From Abyssibius sp040880065 (GTDB lineage: Bacteria; Pseudomonadota; Alphaproteobacteria; Rhodobacterales; Rhodobacteraceae), in NCBI GenBank assembly GCA_040880065.1, contig JBBDJE010000043.1, positions 22,312 to 86,311 of the forward strand: a stretch of 64,000 nucleotides of DNA. Reading direction: 5' to 3'. The translations under genes and the position numbers were made by a program. Position 1 is the first letter of the stretch. Every line of letters starts with the position of its first letter. Below, piece after piece: positions 9,090-19,150 of this stretch. The notes beneath the pieces are model-generated. The model had not been told where the DNA came from and did no database searches. It was given only the letters and a program-made list of their open reading frames with translations.

Positions 9090-10534
9090 CGTCTCCAGAA
9101 AACAAATGTGAAAAGAACATAGACCGACATCAGCTCGAGCCGCCCGATAAGCATGGCCGCGCTCAGCAGCCATTTTGCACCATCGGGTAGGCCTGCAAAA
9201 TTGCCATCCGGGCCAATTTCAGGGCCAAGTCCTGGGCCGATATTGGCGAGTGCGGTAGCCGCGCCGGAAATGGCGGTAATAGGCGACAAGCCCATCGCGC
9301 CAAGCATGGCAGCCAGCACCCCGAGCGTGATCATGAACATGGTGAAAAACGCCATGATGGATGAGAGGGCATCAGGGTCGATCGGGCGGCCGTCAAACCG
9401 TGGATGGAAGATGCCCGAAGGGTGGTTGATACGCCGGATTTGCGTGCCGATCGCAGAAAATAAAATCTGGAACCGGAAGATTTTGATAGCGCAGCAAGTG
9501 GAGCCAGCGCAGCCGCCAATCAGCCCCATCATGAAAAACAGCACCGCGGGAAAGGCACCCCATGACTGATAGTTGGTGCTTGAATAGCCGGTGCCAGACA
9601 TGATGGAGGTAACGTTGAACACCCCCTCGCGGAAGGTTGGCTCAAGCAAGTCACCGCTAACCACCATGCGATAGCCGCCAGTTAGCGCGACGAGCAAAAA
9701 GACCAGCGCCAGAAAGGCATGGACCTGTGTATCGCGCAACAATGGGCGCGCAGTGCCAGCGATAATCTGCACATAGCGCACAAAGGGCAGACTTGCGAGA
9801 ATCATGAAGACCGAGGCAACATATTCCGGTGCACCCTGAAAGGCGGCAAAACTGATATCGCGGTTGGAAAATCCGCCGGTGGAAACCGTGGTAAGCGTAT
9901 GAATCAGGGCATCAAAAGCCTGCATGCCGACCGCAATATAGGCAATGAAACACGCCACCGTCAGCCCAATATAGATAACGCCGATGCGCCCGGCAATCTC
10001 GGCGGCGCGGGGTAGGATTTTACCCATCGTATCAAAGGCTTCGCTGCGAAACACCTGCATGCCACCCACGCGCAGGGTGGGCAAAAAGGCCATGGCTACA
10101 ATGATGATACCAACCCCGCCGAACCATTGCAGCATCGAGCGCCAGAGCAGGGTGCCAACCGGCATATCATCAAGCCCCGTGAAGACCGTAGAGCCCGTTG
10201 TGGTCAGGCCCGACATGGCCTCGAAGAAAGCATCGGTATAGGTGGCGTTTGGCATGCCAAACCAGAAAGGCAGCGCCCCGAAAATGGGCAAGATCAGCCA
10301 GCTGAACACGGTAAGCAGAAATGTTTGTTGCACGGAAAGGCTGCCCGTGCGCGCATTGGCACAGGCCAGCGAGACAACCGCGCCGATAAGCACGGTGACA
10401 AGCGCCACCGAAGCAAAGGTGCCTTCCTGCCCGTTGCCATCCAGCCAGTCGGCCACCATCGGCACGAGCATTGTTAGGCCCAGCACCGTTACCAATAGGC
10501 CAATGACATATCCGACTGGGCGCAAAGCTAACAT
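9086..10534 (-). CDS. trkH: Trk system potassium uptake protein TrkH
   Basis: A 482-aa polytopic inner-membrane protein of the TrkH/KtrB superfamily, which forms the K+ channel-like pore. The first hydrophobic helices (residues 1-30, 40-60) precede pore-loop-like segments such as MSGLTTTGS near residue 110 and STGGFSN and GGCAGST further on, matching the repeated selectivity-filter pattern with a conserved glycine. Length is that of the family. The regulatory NAD-binding partner trkA is not in the window. Its TGA overlaps the ATG of the following ThDP enzyme gene. Confidence 0.93.
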   Translation of the reverse strand: MLALRPVGYVIGLLVTVLGLTMLVPMVADWLDGNGQEGTFASVALVTVLIGAVVSLACANARTGSLSVQQTFLLTVFSWLILPIFGALPFWFGMPNATYTDAFFEAMSGLTTTGSTVFTGLDDMPVGTLLWRSMLQWFGGVGIIIVAMAFLPTLRVGGMQVFRSEAFDTMGKILPRAAEIAGRIGVIYIGLTVACFIAYIAVGMQAFDALIHTLTTVSTGGFSNRDISFAAFQGAPEYVASVFMILASLPFVRYVQIIAGTARPLLRDTQVHAFLALVFLLVALTGGYRMVVSGDLLEPTFREGVFNVTSIMSGTGYSSTNYQSWGAFPAVLFFMMGLIGGCAGSTCCAIKIFRFQILFSAIGTQIRRINHPSGIFHPRFDGRPIDPDALSSIMAFFTMFMITLGVLAAMLGAMGLSPITAISGAATALANIGPGLGPEIGPDGNFAGLPDGAKWLLSAAMLIGRLELMSVYVLFTFVFWRR

Positions 10535-10580
10535 GAGCGCAAGCCTTGAATGGCGCTATGCGGCGTGTCAAGCCATCGGG

Positions 10581-11711
<1,131 letters not shown>

Positions 11712-11872
11712 AGAGCCCCCACTCTCGCCCAGCAGGCAATAATTAAGGTGCCTTGGCACGGCTTCAAGCCCTGACTGCGAACCGCATGCACAGGCATGAT
11801 AACCTATTTAGGCCAAAACCCAAATCTCAGAAGAACCGTTATCCGGTTAATATTGTATTAAATTCTCGCCTT

Positions 11873-13063
11873 TTAGAGGTTTTTTGCGAAACTTAGCGCG
11901 GTTGTGATGTCTGCCAGCAGGTCTTCGGCATCTTCCAGCCCGACAGAAAACCGCACCAAACCATCGGAAATGCCAAGGCTGGCCCGTGCTTCGGGCGAAA
12001 GGCGCTGATGCGTCGTTGTGGTCGGATGGGTGACTAGTGACTTGGAATCGCCGAGATTGTTAGAAATCAGCGCCACGTTCAGCGCGTTCAGGAAGGCAAA
12101 AGCCGCCGCCTTGCCACCCTTGATATCCAAAGCCAGAACCGTGCCGCCCGCAACCATTTGGCGCATAGCCAGTTCATGCTGCGGGTGGCTGGCATGGCCG
12201 GGGAACAGCATGCGCGCCAGCGCCGGATGTCCGGTGAGCTTTTCTGCCAGATAAGTTGCAGTTGCCGCCTGCGCGCGCACGCGAAGGTCGAGCGTTTCCA
12301 GCCCTTTGAGCATGACCCATGCGTTGAACGGCGAGAGCGCGCCGCCGGTATGTTTGAGATAGGTCTCAAGCGGGCCGCGCACAAAGTCACGCGTGCCAAG
12401 CACAACGCCGCCAAGGCAACGGCCCTGCCCGTCTATGTGTTTTGTCGCCGAATAGACCACCACATCGGCCCCCAGGTCGATGCTGCGTTGCAGCACCGGC
12501 GTGGCAAATACATTATCGACCACCAAAGTAGCCCCCACCGCGCGCGATACCTTCGCAACGCTTGCAATATCAATGACTTCCAGTGTGGGGTTTGACATCG
12601 CCTCAAGGAACAAAACCTTGGTATTCGGGCGAATGGCTGCCTGCCATGCGTCCAGATCCGTGCCATCAACAAATGTCACCTCGACCCCGTAGGCGGGCAA
12701 AATCGTCTCTGCAATATAAAGACACGAGCCGAACAGCGCGCGGGCCGAGACCATATGGTCGCCCGCTTTGAGCAATGCAAAAAGCGCCCCGTTTACCGCT
12801 GCCATGCCAGAAGCTGTTGCAAAGGCCGCCTCAGCACCTTCAAGCGCTGCGATACGGTCCTCGAACATCGCAACGGTCGGGTTGCCGTAGCGGGCATAAA
12901 TGAACTCATCTTCGCCGCTTTTGACAAACCGCGCCTCGGCGGCTTCGGCAGTTGGGTAAACAAAGCCCTGCGTCAGAAAAATAGCTTCGCTGGTTTCGGC
13001 GTATTGACTGCGGCGCGTGCCAGCATGAACGGCCTGCGTGCGTGGTTTCCAAGTATTGCTCAT
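11873..13063 (-). CDS. metZ: O-succinylhomoserine sulfhydrylase MetZ
   Basis: A 396-aa PLP enzyme of the Cys/Met metabolism gamma family. It joins sulfide to O-succinylhomoserine to give homocysteine. The PLP lysine is in VVYSATKHIDGQGR, and ARYGNPT and VDNVFATP are the usual flanking cofactor contacts. The protein starts MSNTWKPRTQAVHAGTRRS at 13063 behind GGAA. An in-frame start at 13180 would translate through the SAM-II riboswitch, so it is rejected. Regulation by S-adenosylmethionine is expected from the leader. Confidence 0.93.
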   Translation of the reverse strand: MSNTWKPRTQAVHAGTRRSQYAETSEAIFLTQGFVYPTAEAAEARFVKSGEDEFIYARYGNPTVAMFEDRIAALEGAEAAFATASGMAAVNGALFALLKAGDHMVSARALFGSCLYIAETILPAYGVEVTFVDGTDLDAWQAAIRPNTKVLFLEAMSNPTLEVIDIASVAKVSRAVGATLVVDNVFATPVLQRSIDLGADVVVYSATKHIDGQGRCLGGVVLGTRDFVRGPLETYLKHTGGALSPFNAWVMLKGLETLDLRVRAQAATATYLAEKLTGHPALARMLFPGHASHPQHELAMRQMVAGGTVLALDIKGGKAAAFAFLNALNVALISNNLGDSKSLVTHPTTTTHQRLSPEARASLGISDGLVRFSVGLEDAEDLLADITTALSFAKNL

Positions 13064-13070
13064 TTGCGTT

Positions 13071-13086
13071 CCGGGGCGCTCCCCGG
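13071..13086 (-). promoter_or_regulatory. metZ: hairpin sequestering the metZ ribosome-binding site
   Basis: A perfect 6-bp GC stem, CCGGGG-AGCG-CCCCGG on the coding strand, ends 7 nt before the metZ ATG. The last GG of its 3' arm is part of the GGAA ribosome-binding site. It lies about 48 nt downstream of the SAM-II aptamer and is a candidate expression platform acting on translation. Confidence 0.55.
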
Positions 13087-13133
13087 CCTCTGATCTGGGC
13101 CAAAAGGCACAATCGGGGCCTGTCGGGGCCACG

Positions 13134-13194
13134 ACCTCTTTAGCGGTTTGTTTTACGTGGCCCGCAATCCAGTCCGACAAATCACCACAGGGCG
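13134..13194 (-). promoter_or_regulatory. SAM-II riboswitch in the metZ leader
   Basis: On the minus strand the leader contains, in order, GTGGTGATTTG, a variable loop, GATTGCGGGCCACGTAAAAC and ACCGCTAAAGAGG. This follows the SAM-II consensus: stem P1 (GTGG with CCAC), the conserved UGAUUU, the UUGC/G-rich segment, the A-rich loop and the terminal GCUAAAG pseudoknot strand. SAM-II elements are known upstream of metA, metX and metZ in alphaproteobacteria and bind S-adenosylmethionine to reduce expression. Position directly upstream of metZ supports it. Confidence 0.87.
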
Positions 13195-13298
13195 TGTTTA
13201 GGTCAAGGTGTGCACATCGTCAAGATTGGGCGCAAGGCCGGTTTAAGGCCCGCTTGGCGGCGTGATAGGTTAAGCGCGAATCAGCCGCAGGTTTTGAC

Positions 13299-14345
13299 AT
13301 GACACTCACGCTTACCCTCACGCACCCCGATGACTGGCACCTTCACCTGCGCGATGGCGATATGATGGCGGGCGTGCTGCCGCATTCCGCCGCGCATTTC
13401 GCCCGCGCCATCATCATGCCGAACCTTGTGCCCCCGGTGCGCACAGCCGCCGACGCTGCTGCCTACCGCGCGCGGATTCTGGCTGCACTGCCAAAAGGCG
13501 CTGATTTCACGCCGCTGATGACACTGTATTTGACCGAAACGACAAACCCCGAAGATGTTGCCGCCGCCGCGGGCGCGGGGCTGATCACGGCCGTCAAACT
13601 CTACCCTGCGGGTGCGACGACGAACTCGCAATCGGGGGTTTCGAATTTTGATAATGTCATGCCGGTGCTCGAGCGCATGGCCGCAATCGGCCTGCCACTT
13701 TGCGTGCATGGCGAGGTGACCGACCCCGCTGTCGATATTTTTGACCGTGAGGCGGTATTTATCGACCGCGTTCTTGCCCCATTGCGCGCCCGCCTGCCAG
13801 AGTTGCGCGTGGTCTTGGAGCATGTCACCACCGCCGAAGGGGTGGAATATGTAAGCGCATCCCCTGCAGGGCTGGCGGCCACGATTACAACGCACCATCT
13901 GATGATCAACCGCAACCACATGCTGGTTGGCGGCATTCGTCCGCATTACTATTGCCTGCCCATTGTAAAACGCGCCAGCCATATGGCAGCTTTGCGCAAA
14001 GCCGCCACCAGCGGTGATCCGCGCTTCTTTTTAGGCACCGATAGCGCGCCGCATGTCGATGCAAGCAAGGAATGCGGCTGTGGCTGCGCCGGTGTGTTTT
14101 CTGCGCCCAACACACTGGCATGCCTTGCGCATGTGTTTGAAGAGATGGGCGCGCTTGACAAGCTGGAAGGCTTCACCAGCCTCAATGGTCCGGCATTTTA
14201 CCGGCTTGCGCCCAATTTCGGCAAAATCACGCTGAAAAAACAAACTACGCCCGTGCCCTACCCTGCGCATATTGAAACCGATGCCGGCCCGGTAACCGTT
14301 TTTGACCCCGGCCATCCGCTTTTTTGGCAGGTGATAAAGGGCTAG
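13299..14345 (+). CDS. pyrC: dihydroorotase (class II, PyrC)
   Basis: A 348-aa zinc amidohydrolase that cyclises N-carbamoyl-aspartate to dihydroorotate in pyrimidine synthesis. The N-terminal HPDDWHLHLRDG holds the first metal histidines, the carbamylated-lysine segment is in AVKLYPAGATTNS, LCVHGEV and LEHVTT follow, and the aspartate is in LGTDSAPH. Length and motifs fit the E. coli-type homodimeric enzyme. The ATG at 13299 follows the divergent metZ leader by about 100 nt. It is followed after 61 nt by pyrE on the same strand. Confidence 0.95.
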   Translation: MTLTLTLTHPDDWHLHLRDGDMMAGVLPHSAAHFARAIIMPNLVPPVRTAADAAAYRARILAALPKGADFTPLMTLYLTETTNPEDVAAAAGAGLITAVKLYPAGATTNSQSGVSNFDNVMPVLERMAAIGLPLCVHGEVTDPAVDIFDREAVFIDRVLAPLRARLPELRVVLEHVTTAEGVEYVSASPAGLAATITTHHLMINRNHMLVGGIRPHYYCLPIVKRASHMAALRKAATSGDPRFFLGTDSAPHVDASKECGCGCAGVFSAPNTLACLAHVFEEMGALDKLEGFTSLNGPAFYRLAPNFGKITLKKQTTPVPYPAHIETDAGPVTVFDPGHPLFWQVIKG

Positions 14346-14406
14346 CCCATTGCCCCGCCCGCCGCTTTTGCTATGAAGGCGGCAATTCCCGAACCGGAGT
14401 GCGCCG

Positions 14407-15090
14407 ATGTTTGCCAATACCTTCCCCGACCGTGCTGAAATCTCCCGCCTCACGGCGCGGATGCTGCTGGAAATCAAGGCGGTCAACTTTCGCCCTGAGC
14501 AGCCCTATACGCTGGCCTCGGGCATGGTTTCACCAAGCTATATTGATTGCCGCGAGTTGATCTCTTATCCGCGCATCCGCTCGGCACTGGTGGATTTCAT
14601 GGTTGCAACGGTTTACCGCGATGCGGGATTTGAAGCGTTTGACTCCGTCGCAGGTGGCGAAACCGGCGGCATTCCCTACGGCGCATGGATGGCCGACCGT
14701 ATGGGCCTGCCCATGCAATATGTGCGCAAAAAACCCAAAGGATATGGCAAAAACAGCCAGGTTGAAGGTGTGTTGCACCAAGGCCAGCGCGTGCTTTTGG
14801 CCGAAGACATGACAACCGATGGCGGCTCGAAGGTAAAATTCGTGCAGGCCATTCGCGACGCGGGCGGCCAGTGCAACCACACGGCTTTGGTGTTCTTTTA
14901 CGATATCTTCCCCGGCACGCGGGAACGGCTGGCCGCAGAAGGCATTCGCCTGCACTACCTTGCCACATGGCATGACGTGCTGGCCGAGGCGGGTGACTAT
15001 TTTGACGCTGAAACCATAACCGAAGTGCGCAAGTTTTTTGCCGACCCGTTTGGCTGGTCAGTAGCGCATGGCGGCAAAGGGGCAACCTAG
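14407..15090 (+). CDS. pyrE: orotate phosphoribosyltransferase
   Basis: A 227-aa enzyme that transfers ribose-5-phosphate from PRPP to orotate to form OMP. The PRPP-binding loop is VLLAEDMTTDGGSK near residues 131-144, and YVRKKPKGYGKNSQVEG is the flexible catalytic loop. The protein is somewhat longer than E. coli PyrE (213 aa), as in other Rhodobacterales. It sits just behind pyrC, giving a two-gene pyrimidine unit that is probably co-transcribed. Confidence 0.94.
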   Translation: MFANTFPDRAEISRLTARMLLEIKAVNFRPEQPYTLASGMVSPSYIDCRELISYPRIRSALVDFMVATVYRDAGFEAFDSVAGGETGGIPYGAWMADRMGLPMQYVRKKPKGYGKNSQVEGVLHQGQRVLLAEDMTTDGGSKVKFVQAIRDAGGQCNHTALVFFYDIFPGTRERLAAEGIRLHYLATWHDVLAEAGDYFDAETITEVRKFFADPFGWSVAHGGKGAT

Positions 15091-15369
15091 CCGCCTTTGC
15101 GAGCGTTCAACACCTGACAAAAATTGCCGCATGCCACGGGTGCCATCGGTGACGACGGGCGGCTTTGCGGGACGAAGTGGCCATCCGATAGGAGCCGTCA
15201 ATTGTCGGCTTGCAACCCGGAACGTGATATGATCGCCGATAGCAAGGCAGCCATAAATACGGGATTCGCCAGTGCAGTTGGCACACTCAAGGGAAATCCT
15301 AGCGTACATCCCAGCTCCTTGACGCGTGCCGCGCTTCTCTTGGCAAGAAAATCAGTATAGATACCAGCC
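15091..15369. other. non-coding stretch between pyrE and a foreign-looking gene
   Basis: About 280 bases follow pyrE without a convincing gene. Short open frames exist on both strands but none has a ribosome site or recognisable sequence. A pyrE terminator and the promoter of the following membrane-protein gene should lie here, but I see no strong hairpin with a T-run. The stretch may include the left junction of an insertion. Confidence 0.35.
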
Positions 15370-16566
15370 ATGAAGCAGTCAAAACAGAAGATCGGGGAGC
15401 TGACGCGGCTAAGTGTATCGACCTTTTCGGCCGTGACGATCCTCGGCGTCCTCGCTGTGACGGCGGCGTCGGTCGCCCTGTTCTCCAATGGACTGGCCCT
15501 GTCCCATTACAAAACCCTGCATTTCGCCCTGAGCTACGAGGCCGAGTTCCTGAAGCGGGGTCTGGTGGGAGAGGCGTTCCGGCTCTTGGGAATCAGCCCT
15601 TGGGGCGGCGCGCCCGGCGTATTCACCCTGATGGTGCTCCTGCTCTTGAGCGGGGTTTACGCGCTTGGGGTCCACGCACTCCTCCGCCAGAGAGCGCACC
15701 CGGTGCTGGCGGCGATCCTGATCGCCCTTTGGGCGTCGCCCGCCGCGCTGCCTCACATGACCGCCGATTTCGGCCGGTTCGACGCGCTTCTGATACTGCT
15801 GCTGGGGGTCTGGGCAGTCTGTTCCTTTGCGCTTACCGCCAACCTGTCGCTGGTGCTTCTGACGCTAGTGGGATGTGCGGCCATTCTGACCCACGAGATT
15901 GCCCTGTTCGCCACGGTTCCGATCGGCTTGGCGCTTTGGCTGATCCGGTATGGCGAACCGCTTATCTCGGTCCGCACCGTGGCATTCGGTGCAGTGATCT
16001 CTCTCGCCTTCGTCCTGATCTGGACATTCGGAAATGGCGACACCCTGACGCGGGAGGGCGTCACGGCGATGGTATCAGAGCGCTTTGGAACCGGTAACTA
16101 TTCGATCGAGCTGATGCTGCTGGTCCTGTTCGGAGATATTTCAGAGAACGCCGCCTATTCTGCCCGGGAGGCCGCCCGCTTCGCCCCGCTGCGGGAGCAT
16201 CTGGAGTTCCTTGGGATCATGTCCGGATTCCTCCTCCTGCTGGGGTCGATGGTCGCCATTGCGGTGCGACGGCTACCGAGGCACGGTCGGGTCGCGGTTA
16301 TGGCCTGCCTCACACCGCTGGCGCTTTATCCCCTGGGCTACGACTATTTCCGGTGGCTGAGCTTCGTCCTCATCAACATGACGGTTCTGTCGATCTGGGT
16401 CATGCTGCACGACCCGGGGACCACGGATGCTATCATCGCGCGTTGCAGAGACTTCCACAGGGCCATCCAGGGCCTGTCGTTTCTGTTCCTGGTGGTCGGT
16501 CCGTTGGGCATCTTTACCTGCATCGCGATAAGGGAGGCCCCTTTGTTTGCTCTCATCCTGCGCTGA
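15370..16566 (+). CDS. polytopic membrane protein of unknown function
   Basis: A 398-aa protein I do not recognise as a named family. Hydrophobic stretches at about 14-42, 82-126, 137-190, 200-220, 276-298 and from about 305 to the C-terminus suggest nine or ten transmembrane helices. Two polar landmarks stand out: FLKRGLVGE (about 57-65) and a GYDYFRW segment (about 326-332). Similar charged motifs occur in membrane proteins of polysaccharide loci, but that is only a suggestion. Codon choice favours C-ending CTC, GTC and TTC codons more than the neighbours, and both flanks are non-coding, consistent with acquisition. The ATG at 15370 lacks an obvious strong ribosome site. Confidence 0.65.
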   Translation: MKQSKQKIGELTRLSVSTFSAVTILGVLAVTAASVALFSNGLALSHYKTLHFALSYEAEFLKRGLVGEAFRLLGISPWGGAPGVFTLMVLLLLSGVYALGVHALLRQRAHPVLAAILIALWASPAALPHMTADFGRFDALLILLLGVWAVCSFALTANLSLVLLTLVGCAAILTHEIALFATVPIGLALWLIRYGEPLISVRTVAFGAVISLAFVLIWTFGNGDTLTREGVTAMVSERFGTGNYSIELMLLVLFGDISENAAYSAREAARFAPLREHLEFLGIMSGFLLLLGSMVAIAVRRLPRHGRVAVMACLTPLALYPLGYDYFRWLSFVLINMTVLSIWVMLHDPGTTDAIIARCRDFHRAIQGLSFLFLVVGPLGIFTCIAIREAPLFALILR

Positions 16567-16701
16567 GCGGCATAAAGCAAAGTAGTGTTCGCCACCTATC
16601 ACAAGATTCCAATCGTTGATCTGTTTCAGCTTTGAGGTAGCTCCAAGGGTCCGCAATGGGCTCCTACCCGACTTTAGGTCGCTTCTGTCAGGTGGCGCGC
16701 C

Positions 16702-18213
16702 CTAGTTGGCGCTGCTCATCTGTAGCTGCATATCAGCGGTGCGCATCTCGGCCAATGTCAGGTTTTCGCGGACCTGCGCGGCCATTGCCGGGTCAATTCC
16801 TTCCAGCAAATCAAGTGCTGCGGCGTAACGGCGCAACGCCTCGTTGAGCAGGTTGACATCGCCAACGCGCGCGGCTTCGCCTTCCAGTGTCAGTGCAAAA
16901 TTGCTTTGGATCATCGCCCAATGCAGGCTCGCGCCATGGGCTGAATAGGTGCCAAGGGCCGCGCGAAACGCCACCGCGGCCTGTTCATAGCCATAACCGG
17001 CAACATTGCGCCCGGCCAGGCCCGCATTCACAGTGCCCAAATTTGCCTGCAAAGCGGCCCAAACCAAGGGCTGTGCGCTTTGATCGACGCGCGCGAGTGC
17101 GGCACCATAAGCCTGTGCGGCGCGCACCATCAGCGCAGAATCGCCTGAAATTTCCCCATGCTGGGCCAGGGCATTGCCAAACTTGGTATAGAGCGATGAC
17201 GCCTGCTCAACGGTCAGCATCGCGGGCGACGCAAATACAACCGCCTGCAAAAGCTGGTCGATCTCGTCAAAGGGCGGGGTATGCGCCGGGTTTTGTGCCT
17301 GCAAAAGCAAAACAGACACCAGTTGGCGCTGGTAAAGCGGCATCAACGGCGTCGTGCCTAATTGCATCGCGTCGCGCAGCGCGGTTTCGGCGGCGGCAAG
17401 CAGCGTTTCATTCGGCTCGATCAGGGCCAGATCATAAAGAACTGACGCCAAATTCGCCTTTGTACTGGCGCTGCTTTCACTATCGGGCGCAAAGCGCAGA
17501 CTTTCGGCAAAGACCATCGCCGCCTCTTCAAGCATCACCGTATTGCGGGATTGAGCGGCGAGCCCCTGCAAGGCAATTCCCAGATTATTGATGACAAGCG
17601 CCTTGGCTTGCGGGTCTTCAAGCGAGGGGATGATCGTGTCGCGATAAAGTGCTACAGCCTCGCGCAGCGGCGCGGCTTCGCCGGTTACGCGGCCCTGCTC
17701 GGCAAGGCTGTCTGCCAATGACAGCTGCAGCTGCATGGCGTTTTCAGGCCTTTGATCCAGCGCATGGCGCAGCAACTGCGCAGCAAGCGTGTAATCCATA
17801 CGCAAGCGGGCAACGCTGGCGGCGATATCAACATCACGGGTTGTGGCGATATGCACCGACTTTTGCGCCGTATCCAGCCGCCCGTTCAAAAGCGCAAAAA
17901 GCGCGGATTCCTGTGCTGCCAGCGGGCCAAGCCTGTCGCGTAGCGCCATAGCCGCCGCGCGCTTTTGCACAAGCATTGCAGCGCGCCCGTCAGGTTGCAA
18001 TGCGGGGCTGCGAAAGGTGACAACCTGCGAAAGCGCCGTTTCCAGCGCCTGTGACAGCGAAATATCGGCCGCAGGTTTGTCATCAGAGGATGAAAACAAG
18101 ACGAATGCCAGCACAACAAGACCGAGCACCCCAGCACCCGCCCCAGCCAGTGCAAAGCTAAACTTGGACGAAGATTCCTTCGCCACACGCGGGTCGTTTG
18201 TCCAGCGATCCAT
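16702..18213 (-). CDS. TPR-like protein with N-terminal membrane anchor
   Basis: A 503-aa protein. After a short polar N-terminus it has one hydrophobic helix (GAGAGVLGLVVLAFVLF, about residues 23-39), then alanine- and leucine-rich helical repeats resembling tetratricopeptides through to the C-terminus. A bitopic inner-membrane protein with a periplasmic helical-repeat domain is inferred. No catalytic motif is visible and the function is unknown. The start at 18213 (MDRWTND) is preferred because GGAG lies 9 nt upstream; an in-frame ATG at 18231 lacks a ribosome site. Confidence 0.65.
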   Translation of the reverse strand: MDRWTNDPRVAKESSSKFSFALAGAGAGVLGLVVLAFVLFSSSDDKPAADISLSQALETALSQVVTFRSPALQPDGRAAMLVQKRAAAMALRDRLGPLAAQESALFALLNGRLDTAQKSVHIATTRDVDIAASVARLRMDYTLAAQLLRHALDQRPENAMQLQLSLADSLAEQGRVTGEAAPLREAVALYRDTIIPSLEDPQAKALVINNLGIALQGLAAQSRNTVMLEEAAMVFAESLRFAPDSESSASTKANLASVLYDLALIEPNETLLAAAETALRDAMQLGTTPLMPLYQRQLVSVLLLQAQNPAHTPPFDEIDQLLQAVVFASPAMLTVEQASSLYTKFGNALAQHGEISGDSALMVRAAQAYGAALARVDQSAQPLVWAALQANLGTVNAGLAGRNVAGYGYEQAAVAFRAALGTYSAHGASLHWAMIQSNFALTLEGEAARVGDVNLLNEALRRYAAALDLLEGIDPAMAAQVRENLTLAEMRTADMQLQMSSAN

Positions 18214-18335
18214 CGACTTGGGCTCCACCATCGGTCGGGTTAGAGAACAGGCGTACTGGCGTAATTGTTAAGCTATTTCTGAAAGGTAGCGTATTTTGCT
18301 AGTGTTTCACAACCGTAATACACTTCAAATGCAAA

Positions 18336-19064
18336 TTAAGCACGCAAACGCGCGCGCCGTGACGCGGGGATCTGCCCGATTTCCAGCCCCGTAAACACAT
18401 GCATTGTGTTCAGATCACGATCAACCACCGCATGGTCCGACACCCACCCCCCCATGATAAGATAGGTGCGCAACAGCGGTGGCATGGCGCGCAAGGCCGC
18501 GCTCATATCGGGTTTCATGCGTTTCAGCCGGCGCGCGAAGCGAAAAACGCTTGGGGCCTTGACCCGTGGCAGCCAGCGGCGCGGGGCAATGTGGCGTGCG
18601 GCCAGCAATGCGAACGCATCTTTGTGTGATTCGGCCTCGGCCCCTTTGAACGAGGAACAGCCAAACAGCATTTCAATGCCGTTTTGCTCGACATATTCGG
18701 TCATCATACGCCATGCGCTGCGCAAAATGTCGGGGTCGCGCATATCGGGGGCAACGCAAAACCGCCCCATTTCCACCAAAGACCCGGGATAGGTTTTAAG
18801 CGCGGAAAGCTCATAATACTGCGCAGAATAAGAGGTGGCTATATCATGACCGGAGGCAAAATGCTGGATGCGGAACGTGCAGACAAGGCGGTTATTGTTG
18901 CGGCTGTCTTCAACCAGCACATGCGCGCAGGCCTGATCATAGCCATCGGCATCGGTTGTTGCAGCATCGCGAAAACACAGGCTGCGCAGGGCTTGCGCGG
19001 CGGCGATATCCGCGCTGCCGGTTGCAAAACGGGTGTGGTATCGTTGACGAAAGAACCCCGGCAT
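18336..19064 (-). CDS. olsB: OlsB-like N-acyltransferase (ornithine lipid synthesis)
   Basis: A 242-aa GNAT-fold acyltransferase of the OlsB type, which transfers a 3-hydroxyacyl group from ACP to the alpha-amino group of ornithine, giving lyso-ornithine lipid. Family-like segments are the N-terminal ALRSLCFR, the central VEMGRFCVAP strand and the GCSSFKGA turn. Length fits OlsB (about 250-300 aa). The ATG at 19064 follows AGGAG at good spacing. No adjacent olsA (O-acyltransferase) is found; the downstream gene is the TPR protein. Another amino-acid N-acyltransferase specificity is possible. Confidence 0.78.
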   Translation of the reverse strand: MPGFFRQRYHTRFATGSADIAAAQALRSLCFRDAATTDADGYDQACAHVLVEDSRNNNRLVCTFRIQHFASGHDIATSYSAQYYELSALKTYPGSLVEMGRFCVAPDMRDPDILRSAWRMMTEYVEQNGIEMLFGCSSFKGAEAESHKDAFALLAARHIAPRRWLPRVKAPSVFRFARRLKRMKPDMSAALRAMPPLLRTYLIMGGWVSDHAVVDRDLNTMHVFTGLEIGQIPASRRARLRA

Positions 19065-19150
19065 GTGTTGCGCTCCTGCTCGACGCGGGCGTCACCACCC
19101 ACTATGCAAGATGTAGCGCGCGCCAGCGACTGTGCAAGAGGCAGATGCGT

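Noticed and set aside
11712..11872. Possible Zur box or riboswitch upstream of folE2
   Set aside because: I looked for an inverted repeat like the alphaproteobacterial Zur site and for conserved riboswitch cores and saw neither.
13064..13180. In-frame N-terminal extension of MetZ to 13180
   Set aside because: The extra codons translate the 3' part of the SAM-II riboswitch and the hairpin; the family starts at MSNTWKPRTQ and a ribosome site fits 13063.
15124..15360. 78-aa frame between pyrE and the membrane protein
   Set aside because: No ribosome site, no recognisable sequence and overlapping alternatives on the other strand.
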